DNA of 64,000 nucleotides, taken from positions 1-64,000 of the forward strand of contig JACWEJ010000003.1 of assembly GCA_014653545.1 (NCBI GenBank), given 5' to 3'. The notes below the pieces were generated by a model. That model had not been told where the DNA came from. It searched no databases and was given only the letters and a program-made list of their open reading frames with translations. A program made the position numbers and the translations under genes. Shown piece after piece: positions 47,837 to 57,083 of this stretch (position 1 is its first letter; each line of letters starts with the position of its first letter). The stretch is from Pelagibacterales bacterium SAG-MED41 (GTDB lineage: Bacteria; Pseudomonadota; Alphaproteobacteria; Pelagibacterales; Pelagibacteraceae).

Positions 47837-49215
47837 TTAGATTCCTTTTTATATTTTTTAATCATTGATTTAACATTACTTTCAGAAGTTCCTCCGTATG
47901 ATTTTTTTAAATTCATTGAATTTTTAACATCAAACACTTTTAAAACACTTCTATCTAAATCTTTGTAGATTTTTTTTATTTCCTCTAAAGTTAAATCAGA
48001 TAGCATTTTTTTATTTTTTTCTGCAAAATTAACTAATTTAGATGAGATAGTATACGACTCTCTAAAAGATAACTTTTTAACTTTAACAAGATAATCGGCA
48101 AAATCAGTTGCAGTAGTATAGCCCTTGTTAGCCATCAAAAGCATAATTCCTTTATTAGGTTTAACAGAATTAATTAACTCAGCACTTAAAGTTAAGGTAT
48201 TTTTTAAAGTATCATGCCCATCAAATACTAATTCTTTATCATCCTGCATGTCTTTAAAATAAGACATTGGAAGACCTTTCATAATTGTAAGCATAGCGTT
48301 TAATTTTCCGTAATTTATTCCAACTTTTCCTCTTATCAACTCTGCAGGATCCGGATTCTTTTTTTGAGGCATAATAGATGAACCAGTCAGCATACTGTCG
48401 TTAAACGAAATTAAATTAAAAGCGTCTGAATTATAAATTATAAAATCTTCTGCTAATCTTGATAGATGCATTGCACAAACTGCAGACGCATATAAAAAGT
48501 CGATAGCAAAATCTCTATCTGAAACAGCATCCATTGAATTAGCCGTAGGTTTTTTAAATCCAAGTTTTTTAGAAGTATAATTTCTGTCTATTTTATACGA
48601 TGTTCCTGACAATGCAGCAGATCCCAACGGACACTCATCTAGAAGTTTAATATTATTTTCAAATCTATTTTTATCTCTTTTAAGCATCTCATAATAAGAT
48701 AAAAGATAGTGAGCAAATGAGATTGGCTGAGCATTTTTTAAATGAGTTAAGCCTGGCATAACAGTATCAGTATTTTTTTCGGCTTTTTTAATTATACTTT
48801 TCATCACTAAAGTAATATCTTTTAATATTTCTTTAGATGCATTTTTAATCCATAATTTAAAATCTGTTACCACTTGGTCATTTCTAGATCTCGCAGTGTG
48901 CAGAAACCCAGCAGAAGGACCTATAATCTCAAACAATTTTTTTTCGACGTTTAAATGAATATCCTCAAATTTATCTTTAAATTCAAAGTTTCCTTTATCT
49001 ATAAGAGATTTGATTTTCTTAAGTCCGTCAATTATCTTGGTTCCGTCTTTTGTACCGATAATTTTTTGTTTCATTAGCATTTGAGTATGCACAATAGACG
49101 CAGCTATATCTTGCTCATAAAGTCTTTTATCAATATGAATAGAAGACCCTATCTTTTGAAAAGATAGAGACGTTTTATTTTTAAATCTGTTAGACCAAAT
49201 TGTTTTATTTTTCAT
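47833..49215 (-). CDS. argH: argininosuccinate lyase
   Basis: GSSIMPQKKNPDPAELIRGK signature, TARSRNDQV. Confidence 0.96.
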   Translation of the reverse strand: MKNKTIWSNRFKNKTSLSFQKIGSSIHIDKRLYEQDIAASIVHTQMLMKQKIIGTKDGTKIIDGLKKIKSLIDKGNFEFKDKFEDIHLNVEKKLFEIIGPSAGFLHTARSRNDQVVTDFKLWIKNASKEILKDITLVMKSIIKKAEKNTDTVMPGLTHLKNAQPISFAHYLLSYYEMLKRDKNRFENNIKLLDECPLGSAALSGTSYKIDRNYTSKKLGFKKPTANSMDAVSDRDFAIDFLYASAVCAMHLSRLAEDFIIYNSDAFNLISFNDSMLTGSSIMPQKKNPDPAELIRGKVGINYGKLNAMLTIMKGLPMSYFKDMQDDKELVFDGHDTLKNTLTLSAELINSVKPNKGIMLLMANKGYTTATDFADYLVKVKKLSFRESYTISSKLVNFAEKNKKMLSDLTLEEIKKIYKDLDRSVLKVFDVKNSMNLKKSYGGTSESNVKSMIKKYKKESK

Positions 49216-49245
49216 TTTACTGTGTTAATTCTAATTTAAATTAAT

Positions 49246-49773
49246 ATGAAAATTAGTAAATCTTTTAAAATCTATATTCACATAATCCTTCTATTTCTTC
49301 TGACTCAAAATCTTAGTGAAGCAGAAGATTTTTCCAAAAATATCATTATTCACGAAAAACCGACTAAAATTACAGAACTAAAGTTTAAAGATTCTGATCT
49401 TCAAGACGTGGATTTAACTAACAAAAAAGGCAACATCATGATCATAAATTTTTGGGCGACTTGGTGTTTACCTTGTAAAAGGGAGATGCCTTCATTAGAA
49501 AAATTAACTAACTTATATCCTGAAGTAAAAGTCTATGCTATTAACATGGAAAGACCCAATAAGCTTAAAGTAAGAGATTTTTTTAGAAGTATTAATGTTG
49601 CAAGCTTAGATCCTTATTATGATCCAGAACTTAAACTCGTAAAACAATTTAAAATGCGAGGACTTCCTACAAGTATTTTAATTGATAAAAACGGCGATGA
49701 GTTTGGGAGAGTTATTGGTGAAGTAGATTTTGTAAGCAAAGAATTTATTAATTTAATAGAAAAATATATTTAG
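49246..49773 (+). CDS. TlpA/ResA-like thioredoxin-fold protein
   Basis: signal segment, NFWATWCLPCKREMPSLEKL (CxxC). Confidence 0.88.
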   Translation: MKISKSFKIYIHIILLFLLTQNLSEAEDFSKNIIIHEKPTKITELKFKDSDLQDVDLTNKKGNIMIINFWATWCLPCKREMPSLEKLTNLYPEVKVYAINMERPNKLKVRDFFRSINVASLDPYYDPELKLVKQFKMRGLPTSILIDKNGDEFGRVIGEVDFVSKEFINLIEKYI

Positions 49774-49970
49774 TTCTTAAAAAAATAAGCCAGTAATACC
49801 AAAACGATAATTGCAATAAATTGCAACAAAACACGTAATTGCATTAATTTATTAGAATATTTTTTGCTAGTACTTCCGCCTTTAAATAAAGTATAAATAC
49901 CCATTACTAAAACTATGGCGACAGCCCCTAATAAAATAAAACCTATAAAATTAAATAAAAATTCTGACAT
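49770..49970 (-). CDS. HIG1-domain small membrane protein
   Basis: 66 aa, two TM, SNKLMQLRVLLQFIAI matching the HIG1 core. Confidence 0.7.
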   Translation of the reverse strand: MSEFLFNFIGFILLGAVAIVLVMGIYTLFKGGSTSKKYSNKLMQLRVLLQFIAIIVLVLLAYFFKN

Positions 49971-49988
49971 TTTTTTTAATTAACTATC

Positions 49989-50645
49989 ATGACCTATTCA
50001 TTAAATACAATTGTTTTAGACCCTGCATCAAAGAATAAACCTAAAAATGCTGTAATACTTTGCCACGGATATGGTGGTGATGGAAAAGATATATCAATAC
50101 TAGCAACTTATTGGCGAGCTCATTTACCCGATACAATCTTTATTTGTCCAGATGCTCCAGAAAAATGTGCTGCGAGTCCATCTGGATTTCAATGGTTTGA
50201 TCTTATGGATCAAACACCTGAACAAGTTTTAGCCAAATCATTAGTTGCTGAAAATAAATTAAATAAGCTCATAGATGAGGTAAAAGAGAATAATAATCTA
50301 AAAGCTAATCAAATTATTATAGGGGGGTTTAGCCAAGGTTGCATGATTACTTTACAAACTGGCCTAAAGAGAAAAGATACAATTAATTCTGTCATCGGTT
50401 ATTCTGGAAGAATAATAGATACACAACATCTTTCAAAAAATATTAATTCTAGACCTAATATTATTTTAATGCATGGTGATATCGACCAAGTTGTTTCTAT
50501 TGACTCTTTATTAGAGGCAAAAGATTTTTTTGGAAAAAATAATTACAAAATTCAAACAAATATATTTAAAAACTGTGAACATCGTATACCTACTGAGGGT
50601 TCTAGCTTAGGTCTTCAATTCATTAAAAAACAATTTAATTTATAA
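49989..50645 (+). CDS. phospholipase/carboxylesterase family hydrolase
   Basis: ILCHGYGGDGKD, GGFSQGCMITLQTGL, MHGDIDQVVS, CEHRIP. Confidence 0.85.
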   Translation: MTYSLNTIVLDPASKNKPKNAVILCHGYGGDGKDISILATYWRAHLPDTIFICPDAPEKCAASPSGFQWFDLMDQTPEQVLAKSLVAENKLNKLIDEVKENNNLKANQIIIGGFSQGCMITLQTGLKRKDTINSVIGYSGRIIDTQHLSKNINSRPNIILMHGDIDQVVSIDSLLEAKDFFGKNNYKIQTNIFKNCEHRIPTEGSSLGLQFIKKQFNL

Positions 50646-50706
50646 GCATTATAAGTGTAACATAATTATAACTTGATATAATTTTTCGTATCAGTTAGCT
50701 TAAGAT

Positions 50707-51276
50707 ATGATTATTTCTTCTGTAGACAAAGTTCCATTAGAAAAATGTCCTGCGTTGGTATTGAATGCTGACTTTAGACCGTTAAGTTATTACCCTCTAT
50801 CTATTTGGTGTTGGCAAGATGCGGTAAAATCAGTTTTTTTAGATCGTGTAAGTATAGTATCTAATTATAAAAGAAAAATTAGAAGTCCTTCATTTGAAAT
50901 GAATTTACCAAGTGTTATTGCTCTTAAAAGTTTCATACAACCCTCAAAAAATCCTAACTTTACAAGGTTCAATGTTTTTTTAAGAGATAAATTTGCCTGT
51001 CAGTATTGTGGAGACAGAAAGGATTTAACTTTTGATCATTTGTTACCAAAATCAAGAGGAGGATTAACAGATTGGAATAATGTTGTAACAGCTTGTTCAA
51101 GTTGTAATGTAAAAAAAGGTGGAAAATTATACAAAGATTGCGATCTTAAATTAGCTAGTAAACCCTACGCCCCAACAGTGGAAGACTTACATAGAAACGG
51201 GAGAAATTTTCCTCCTAACTTCCTTCACGAAAGTTGGATGGATTATTTATATTGGGATATTGAGTTAGAACCTTAA
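50707..51276 (+). CDS. HNH endonuclease family protein
   Basis: CQYCGDRKDLTFDHLLPKSRGGLTDWNNVVTACSSCNVKKGG. Confidence 0.85.
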   Translation: MIISSVDKVPLEKCPALVLNADFRPLSYYPLSIWCWQDAVKSVFLDRVSIVSNYKRKIRSPSFEMNLPSVIALKSFIQPSKNPNFTRFNVFLRDKFACQYCGDRKDLTFDHLLPKSRGGLTDWNNVVTACSSCNVKKGGKLYKDCDLKLASKPYAPTVEDLHRNGRNFPPNFLHESWMDYLYWDIELEP

Positions 51277-51810
51277 TTAAATTTTTTCTGAAATTGTTAT
51301 TGCAATTCTAGAGGAAGTTTTAATAACTTTATCTAAAACACCAAACAACCCTTTTTTTGTGGCGCCATTATCATAAGCAATTTCTTTGTGATCTAGTTCG
51401 TCTTGTCTAAATTTTTCAATTTTCTTTTTTAATTCTTTTTCATCTTCACCAAGTTTATAAGTTTGATCTTTGTAATGCCCATCTATTACTTCTTCCACAG
51501 ATGCAGTACAAAGCATTGCTGCTTTTTCACCAAGCATTGCAGTCCCAAATCCAAGTGTGACACCCATTAAGTCCCATAACGGTAATAATTTTGTTGGTTT
51601 TATATTTCTTTTTTTAATTTCATTGTCAAAATATTCGTAGTGTTCCTTCTCGTGTTCTTTCATATCCTCAATTTTCTTCTTTAAAAACTCATCTTGTTTA
51701 AATGTTTTCAAAGCAAGAAGTTGACCTTCGTAGATTTTAATAGCTCCACGTTCACCAGCATGGTCAACTCGAATAATTTCTTCTAAAGTTTTCTTATTAG
51801 TTTTTTCCAT
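51277..51810 (-). CDS. coq7: demethoxyubiquinone hydroxylase, Coq7 family
   Basis: IRVDHAGERGAIKIYEGQ, EKEHYEYFD, ELDHKEIAYD. Confidence 0.9.
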   Translation of the reverse strand: MEKTNKKTLEEIIRVDHAGERGAIKIYEGQLLALKTFKQDEFLKKKIEDMKEHEKEHYEYFDNEIKKRNIKPTKLLPLWDLMGVTLGFGTAMLGEKAAMLCTASVEEVIDGHYKDQTYKLGEDEKELKKKIEKFRQDELDHKEIAYDNGATKKGLFGVLDKVIKTSSRIAITISEKI

Positions 51811-52276
51811 AATTTTTTACAACTCTAATTATAATACCACTAAGAATTATAGATATAATTGTATTTATTGTAGCAAGAGAAAGTCCAAATAACCTAAAAG
51901 TTACGTCTTTACAGCTCACTACAGTTGAATTTTTTAGCTGATTTAGCAGTTCATCCTTCGATAAATTTTTACTATTATCTAAATCACACACTAAAGATTC
52001 GCTAAAAAAGCTTTGTTCAATTCCAAAATGATAAAAAGAAACTACAGCGCCAAATATAAAGAATAACAGAACTATGCTTAGTAAAATTTTTTCATATTTA
52101 TTTAATATAAAGACCAAGGAAATAAGTATAACCGCTGCAAGATAAGGTAATCTTTCAATTATGCATAAATTGCATGGTTTGTGACCAAGTACATATTGAA
52201 TAAAGTAAGCAATTGATAAGGAAAGAACACTAAATACTAAAATACCATTTAAGATTAACTTGTTACTTGAATTCAT
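51797..52276 (-). CDS. dsbB: disulfide bond formation protein DsbB-like
   Basis: 4 TM, CNLCIIERLPY, second Cys pair in periplasmic loop. Confidence 0.85.
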   Translation of the reverse strand: MNSSNKLILNGILVFSVLSLSIAYFIQYVLGHKPCNLCIIERLPYLAAVILISLVFILNKYEKILLSIVLLFFIFGAVVSFYHFGIEQSFFSESLVCDLDNSKNLSKDELLNQLKNSTVVSCKDVTFRLFGLSLATINTIISIILSGIIIRVVKNYGKN

Positions 52277-52872
52277 TTAACAAAGATTATGTATAAGACA
52301 GCTGCTAGTATTACAATAAATATTCCAGTTATTGTAAACCATAGCGCACCTTTTTTTTCTATAAAGTCTCCAAATTTTTTACCAAATAGATGAGTGAAAT
52401 AAGAAACTAAGAAAAATCTTAGTCCTCTAGTAAATAAGCATATAAAAAAGAAAACTGGTAGATTAAAACCAATAACACCACTTGTTATTGTAAACACTTT
52501 AAATGGAAGTGGAGTAAATCCTGCTAAAAACATTATACCTAACCAGGCTAAAAAACCTCCTCGAGTAGACATCTTGTCTTGTATTTCAAAAACTTTTTCC
52601 TCGTAACCATAAAACTCTATAATTACCATTGATGCATCTAAGAAAAAAACACCTAGCATATAACCAAACAATCCACCAATAACAGATCCGACAGTTGCAA
52701 TTAAAAATATTTTTAAATAATCTTCACGTTTAGCAACTACCATTGGAATAATCATCAAATCTGGTGGAACAGGAAAAAAGAAACTCTCTATAAAGGCTAC
52801 AAAACCAAGTAAGGGCTTAGAAAATTTATGCCTAGCAAGCTCTACACATCTATCGTATAATTTTTTCAACAT
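52273..52872 (-). CDS. DedA/YqaA-family membrane protein
   Basis: FFPVPPDLMIIPMVVAKR, FTPLPFKVFTITSGVIGFN; likely start MLKKLYDRC at 52872. Confidence 0.85.
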   Translation of the reverse strand: MLKKLYDRCVELARHKFSKPLLGFVAFIESFFFPVPPDLMIIPMVVAKREDYLKIFLIATVGSVIGGLFGYMLGVFFLDASMVIIEFYGYEEKVFEIQDKMSTRGGFLAWLGIMFLAGFTPLPFKVFTITSGVIGFNLPVFFFICLFTRGLRFFLVSYFTHLFGKKFGDFIEKKGALWFTITGIFIVILAAVLYIIFVK

Positions 52873-53056
52873 GAATTTAAAATGCACAATTCTCAGGTAC
52901 CTAGCAAGTTTAATATTATCTACCGTAGCTATTTATGCGATCGTAATAGTTGCAGGAATCTTTGGTGCAGATTATGGATTTTCTTCGTCTGATATATTCA
53001 TTATTTGGATTCTAATGGCAATTTTAATAAATCAATCTGTAACTTTTAAAAAATAG
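52871..53056 (+). CDS. 61-aa membrane protein
   Basis: two TM segments; abuts next ORF (stop 53056, ATG 53057). Confidence 0.5.
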   Translation: MNLKCTILRYLASLILSTVAIYAIVIVAGIFGADYGFSSSDIFIIWILMAILINQSVTFKK

Positions 53057-54106
53057 ATGTCCAAACCTATAGATTCTAAAACAGTATCAATTTTTAATCA
53101 TTTAAAAAAGAAACCAAATTTAGAGACTAAAGAGATTATAAGTTTAAATTCTGCTGAAGTTTATGAAGTTTTAAATAAAAACTCTAATGACACTGTTAGT
53201 TATTGGTTTAAGCTGCAACAAGCATGGTGCAATAATGCTTATAATACCTTTAAAGACTATGACAGTTATTTAATTTTAATTTATTTAGTAAATGAGATTT
53301 TTAAAAAACTTTCTGATCGTTTCCAGTATTTAACTTATCAAGAATTTTATGAAAGAACTGAACTTTTAATTGATAAAATTAACTTAATTGAAATTTCAAA
53401 AGATTTAAATATACCGAAAGAAACCATAAGAAGAAAAGTAAACTTTTTGCAAGACCAGAACATCATATTTAGAAAAGGAAAATCAATTTATTTTAATAGA
53501 AATCTTACTGATGCTCAAAGACCTGCTAACTCTAAACAAATAATGTCAGTTTTTTTAGAAAAATCAGGTCAAATATTAGCTAAAGAAGATTGGTTTGGAA
53601 GAGCGTTTAAAAGGGAGGAAATCGAAAACTTCATAGATAAATATTTTACAATATGTTGGCAGCACTGGTTTAGATTACAAATACCATTTTTAGTGAGACA
53701 TAGAACTTTTTACGGTGATCTAGAAACCTGGAATGTTTGGGGAGCAATAGGTATCTCTCAATTTACTGATTACAACAAACAAGTTCAAAACAGAGTTATT
53801 GAAGATCCTAGATCTTACGCAGATCTTTACTTACATCTTTTAAGACATAACCCAAAAAATGGAATAAATGCGTCCTCAATTTCTGAAATATCAAATATTC
53901 CAAGAGCAACAGTAATTAGAAAATTAAAAAACCTTTTAAGACAAAAGCTAATAATGAAAAATAAGAAGCTTGAATATATGCTTTTACCTTCGCCCAAAAA
54001 CATCAAATCTTTTGAACAAAATTATATGCACAATCAAAAATATAAAGCTAATTTTGTCACAACAATTTTCGATTTGATGAAAAACTCTTCATTTAAAGTA
54101 GAATAA
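53057..54106 (+). CDS. protein with two winged-HTH-like segments, putative regulator
   Basis: ISKDLNIPKETIRRKVNFLQDQNIIFRKGKSIYFN and ISEISNIPRATVIRKLKNLLRQKLIMKNKKLEYML. Confidence 0.6.
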   Translation: MSKPIDSKTVSIFNHLKKKPNLETKEIISLNSAEVYEVLNKNSNDTVSYWFKLQQAWCNNAYNTFKDYDSYLILIYLVNEIFKKLSDRFQYLTYQEFYERTELLIDKINLIEISKDLNIPKETIRRKVNFLQDQNIIFRKGKSIYFNRNLTDAQRPANSKQIMSVFLEKSGQILAKEDWFGRAFKREEIENFIDKYFTICWQHWFRLQIPFLVRHRTFYGDLETWNVWGAIGISQFTDYNKQVQNRVIEDPRSYADLYLHLLRHNPKNGINASSISEISNIPRATVIRKLKNLLRQKLIMKNKKLEYMLLPSPKNIKSFEQNYMHNQKYKANFVTTIFDLMKNSSFKVE

Positions 54107-54125
54107 AAAATTAGATTTATAAAAT

Positions 54126-54971
54126 ATGGAAATAGCAAAAGCAATAGCTCCGGTGTGTTTAGCCATAATAATGTTCGGTTTAGGTCTTGGTTTAACTATT
54201 TCAGATTTTACCAGAGTTATAAAAAATCCAAGAGACTTTTTCGTTGGATTTATCTGTCAGGTTATTTTACTTCCGATTATAGCTTTTTTGTTAATACAAA
54301 TCATTTCACTTCCTATTGAAATAGCTATGGGGGTCATGATAATTGCAGCGGCCCCAGGAGGTGTAACCTCTAATATTTTAACCAAATTCGCTGATGGAGA
54401 TGTTGCTTTGTCTGTGAGTTTAACAGCAATTGTAAGTTTACTATCTGTTTTAATAGTTCCATTAATCGTTTTCAATTCAGCAAATTTTTTAGGCGTAGAA
54501 AATACAAAGGAAATATCAATGCTAAATATAGCTATGAAAATGTTCTTTGTAGTTACTGTTCCTGTAATATTTGGAATGATTGTAAGAAGTTTTATGACTG
54601 ATTTTATTGTTTCTAAAACTCTTATAATTCAAAGACTGTCAGTAGTTTTATTCTTAGTCGTATTTATTTCAATTTGGATAGAGGAATGGGATAGAATTGT
54701 TTCTTTTATTACTAGAGCAGGTTTAATAGCTTTCATTTTAAATATGACAATGATTTTTGTAGGATATTATGTTGCAAAATTCTTTACTTCAGGTGTTGCT
54801 CAAAGAAAATGTATTTCTTTAGAATGTGGCTTACAAAACGGAACTTTAGCGGTAGTAGTGGCTACACAATTATTTAATGATATTGTATATATGGTTCCTA
54901 CTGCAGCATATGCTTTAGTGATGTTTACAACATCTATATTTTTTGTTCTCATAGTAAGAAAAATCAATTAG
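54126..54971 (+). CDS. bile acid:sodium symporter (BASS) family transporter
   Basis: about 9 TM; AAAPGGVTSNILTKFADGDVALSVSLTAI; LECGLQNGTLAVVVATQLF. Confidence 0.88.
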   Translation: MEIAKAIAPVCLAIIMFGLGLGLTISDFTRVIKNPRDFFVGFICQVILLPIIAFLLIQIISLPIEIAMGVMIIAAAPGGVTSNILTKFADGDVALSVSLTAIVSLLSVLIVPLIVFNSANFLGVENTKEISMLNIAMKMFFVVTVPVIFGMIVRSFMTDFIVSKTLIIQRLSVVLFLVVFISIWIEEWDRIVSFITRAGLIAFILNMTMIFVGYYVAKFFTSGVAQRKCISLECGLQNGTLAVVVATQLFNDIVYMVPTAAYALVMFTTSIFFVLIVRKIN

Positions 54972-54985
54972 ATTATTTAAAAAAA

Positions 54986-55072
54986 GGGCGAATGGTGGAA
55001 CTGGTAGACGCGCCGGACTCAAAATCCGGTGGTAGCAATACCTTGAGAGTTCGAGTCTCTCTTCGCCCACCA
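54986..55072 (+). tRNA. tRNA-Leu(CAA)
   Basis: acceptor GGGCGAA/TTCGCCC, anticodon arm CCGGA-CTCAAAA-TCCGG (CAA), long variable arm, T arm GAGAGTTCGAGTCTCTC, encoded CCA. Confidence 0.95.
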
Positions 55073-55076
55073 CATT

Positions 55077-56747
55077 ATGGAAATAGGTAAAATAAATAGT
55101 CTTGTAGAGTTATATTTTAAAAAATGTGAAGAGGTTGAAAATAAAAAACCATTTTTAAAGTGGTTAAAATCAGAAAAACCTACTTACAGTTGGGGAGACA
55201 TTAAAGAAAGAGTTTATAAATTATCTTATAAAATAAAATCCCTAATTAATGAAGGTGATAGATGTTTAATTTTATCCGAGAATAGACCTTACTGGTTGAT
55301 GGCTGATCTTGCTGTAATGAATGCTGGTGGAATATCGGTACCAATTTTTACTACTTATTCGATAAATGATTATGAATATATTTTAAATGATTGTAGACCT
55401 TCTTTAATAATTGTTTCCAATCAAGATCAATTTAAAAAAATAGAAAATTACATAAATTCAAGCCAAAAGATTATTTCTTTTGAAGAGATAGATAGAGAAA
55501 GTTTTATTATTAAAGATATTTTAGAAGAACAATACGAAAAAAAAATTAATAATAATTTAAAAAGAAATATGCCCGCATGTATAATTTATACATCAGGAAC
55601 ATCTGGAAACCCTAAAGGCGTAGTTTTAAGTCATGGCGGTATTTTATCTAATTGTGAAGGAGCAATTGAATTACTCGAACCTCTGATTAAAAAAAGAGAT
55701 CCAGTTTTTTTAACGTGGTTACCTCTTTCACATTCTTACGAGCACACTGTTCAATTCATACAAATTATCGTAGGCGCTAAAGTTTTTTATGCAGAAAGTT
55801 TAGAAAAGCTCATTTCTAATATGAGTGTAGCTAAACCAACTATAATGACCGCTGTGCCAAGATTTTATCAAAACCTTTTTAATAAAATAAATATGAATTT
55901 TGAAAAACAGAAAGGATTAAAAAAATTGTTAATTAATAAAACCTTGGAATTTGGAAAAAAAATACTTAAAAAGGAAGAATTAGGTTTTTTAGAAAAAATC
56001 ATTAATTCAATTTGCAACACTTTAATAAGAGAAAAAATAAAAAATCAGTTTGGAGGAAATCTTCAGGCTTTTGTATCAGGAGGAGGGGCTCTTGATCAAA
56101 ATATAGGAGAATTTCTGAACGCTATTGGATTACCAACTTTACAAGGTTATGGTCTTACTGAGGCGTCTCCTGTGGTAAGTTGTAATTTGCCTAATCTGGT
56201 AAAAGTCGAAACTGTCGGACCGCCATTTAGAACTAATAATGTAAAGATCGCTGAAGACGGTGAGATTTTAATAAAGGGAGAAAATGTGATGTTAGGCTAT
56301 TGGAACCTAAAAGAAGAAACAGCAAAAGTTATAAAAGATGGATGGCTGCATACAGGTGATATTGGTGAGTTTGATCAGAATAATTATTTAAAAATAACAG
56401 ATAGAAAAAAAGATATTATCGTGAATTTAGGGGGAGATAATATTTCACCAAGTAAAATTGAAAATATTTTATGTTTAAATGAAAGTATTAAACAATCTTT
56501 TGTTTATGGAGATAAAAAAAATTATTTAGTAGCTATTGTTGTGACTGATAAAAAATTTAACAAAGAAAAAATTAAACTTATAATTGAAAATGTAAATAAA
56601 AACTTAACTTTAATAGAAAAAATTAAAAAATTTGTTTTGATTGATGACGAATTTACTATTGAAAATGGAATGTTAACACCAACTTTAAAGTTAAAAAGAA
56701 AAGAAATAATAAAAAATTATAAACAACAGCTAGAAAATCTTTATTAA
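55077..56747 (+). CDS. AMP-dependent synthetase/ligase, long-chain acyl-CoA synthetase-like
   Basis: IIYTSGTSGNPKGVVLSH, LQGYGLTEASPV, DGWLHTGDIGEFD. Confidence 0.88.
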   Translation: MEIGKINSLVELYFKKCEEVENKKPFLKWLKSEKPTYSWGDIKERVYKLSYKIKSLINEGDRCLILSENRPYWLMADLAVMNAGGISVPIFTTYSINDYEYILNDCRPSLIIVSNQDQFKKIENYINSSQKIISFEEIDRESFIIKDILEEQYEKKINNNLKRNMPACIIYTSGTSGNPKGVVLSHGGILSNCEGAIELLEPLIKKRDPVFLTWLPLSHSYEHTVQFIQIIVGAKVFYAESLEKLISNMSVAKPTIMTAVPRFYQNLFNKINMNFEKQKGLKKLLINKTLEFGKKILKKEELGFLEKIINSICNTLIREKIKNQFGGNLQAFVSGGGALDQNIGEFLNAIGLPTLQGYGLTEASPVVSCNLPNLVKVETVGPPFRTNNVKIAEDGEILIKGENVMLGYWNLKEETAKVIKDGWLHTGDIGEFDQNNYLKITDRKKDIIVNLGGDNISPSKIENILCLNESIKQSFVYGDKKNYLVAIVVTDKKFNKEKIKLIIENVNKNLTLIEKIKKFVLIDDEFTIENGMLTPTLKLKRKEIIKNYKQQLENLY

Positions 56748-56876
56748 ATTAAGAAAAATAATTAAATAACTTGCTTAAAAAAACATTGGTATTACTATCT
56801 TTTTTAAAATTTAATAAAAATTAAAAAAATTAATAAAATTTTAAATTTTGAATCAATTTTGCAAATTAATTTATAT

Positions 56877-56906
56877 TTGACATGAATCTTTAATTAATTA
56901 ATGTAT
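56877..56906 (+). promoter_or_regulatory. putative promoter of the 24-aa basic protein
   Basis: TTGACA, about 17-18 nt spacer, weak AATGTA/ATGTAT -10. Confidence 0.35.
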
Positions 56907-56955
56907 TAATTAACAAACGAATCATTAAGATTTGTTTACTAACCAGGGAGAAAAG

Positions 56956-57030
56956 ATGGCTAAAAGAAGAAAAAAAGCTAAAAAGAAAACTAAAAAGAAA
57001 GCTAAAAAAAGAAGAAGAAAAAGACGATAG
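56956..57030 (+). CDS. 24-aa Lys/Arg-rich mini-protein (not in ORF track)
   Basis: ATG 56956, TAG 57028-57030: MAKRRKKAKKKTKKKAKKRRRKRR; SD-like AGGGAG upstream; strong terminator downstream. Confidence 0.65.
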   Translation: MAKRRKKAKKKTKKKAKKRRRKRR

Positions 57031-57044
57031 TTTTCTCATTAACT

Positions 57045-57083
57045 AAACGCCCTTTTTAATTTTTTTAAAAAGGGCGTTTTTTA
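57045..57083. terminator. bidirectional intrinsic terminator between mini-protein gene and carD
   Basis: 15-bp stem AAACGCCCTTTTTAA (57045-57059) / TTAAAAAGGGCGTTT (57065-57079), T run on + strand and A run on - strand. Confidence 0.9.

Noticed and set aside
56755-56940. AT-rich repeats (TTAATTAATTAA) as a possible origin or binding array
   Set aside because: Low-complexity AT expected in this genome; no DnaA boxes or regular spacing seen.
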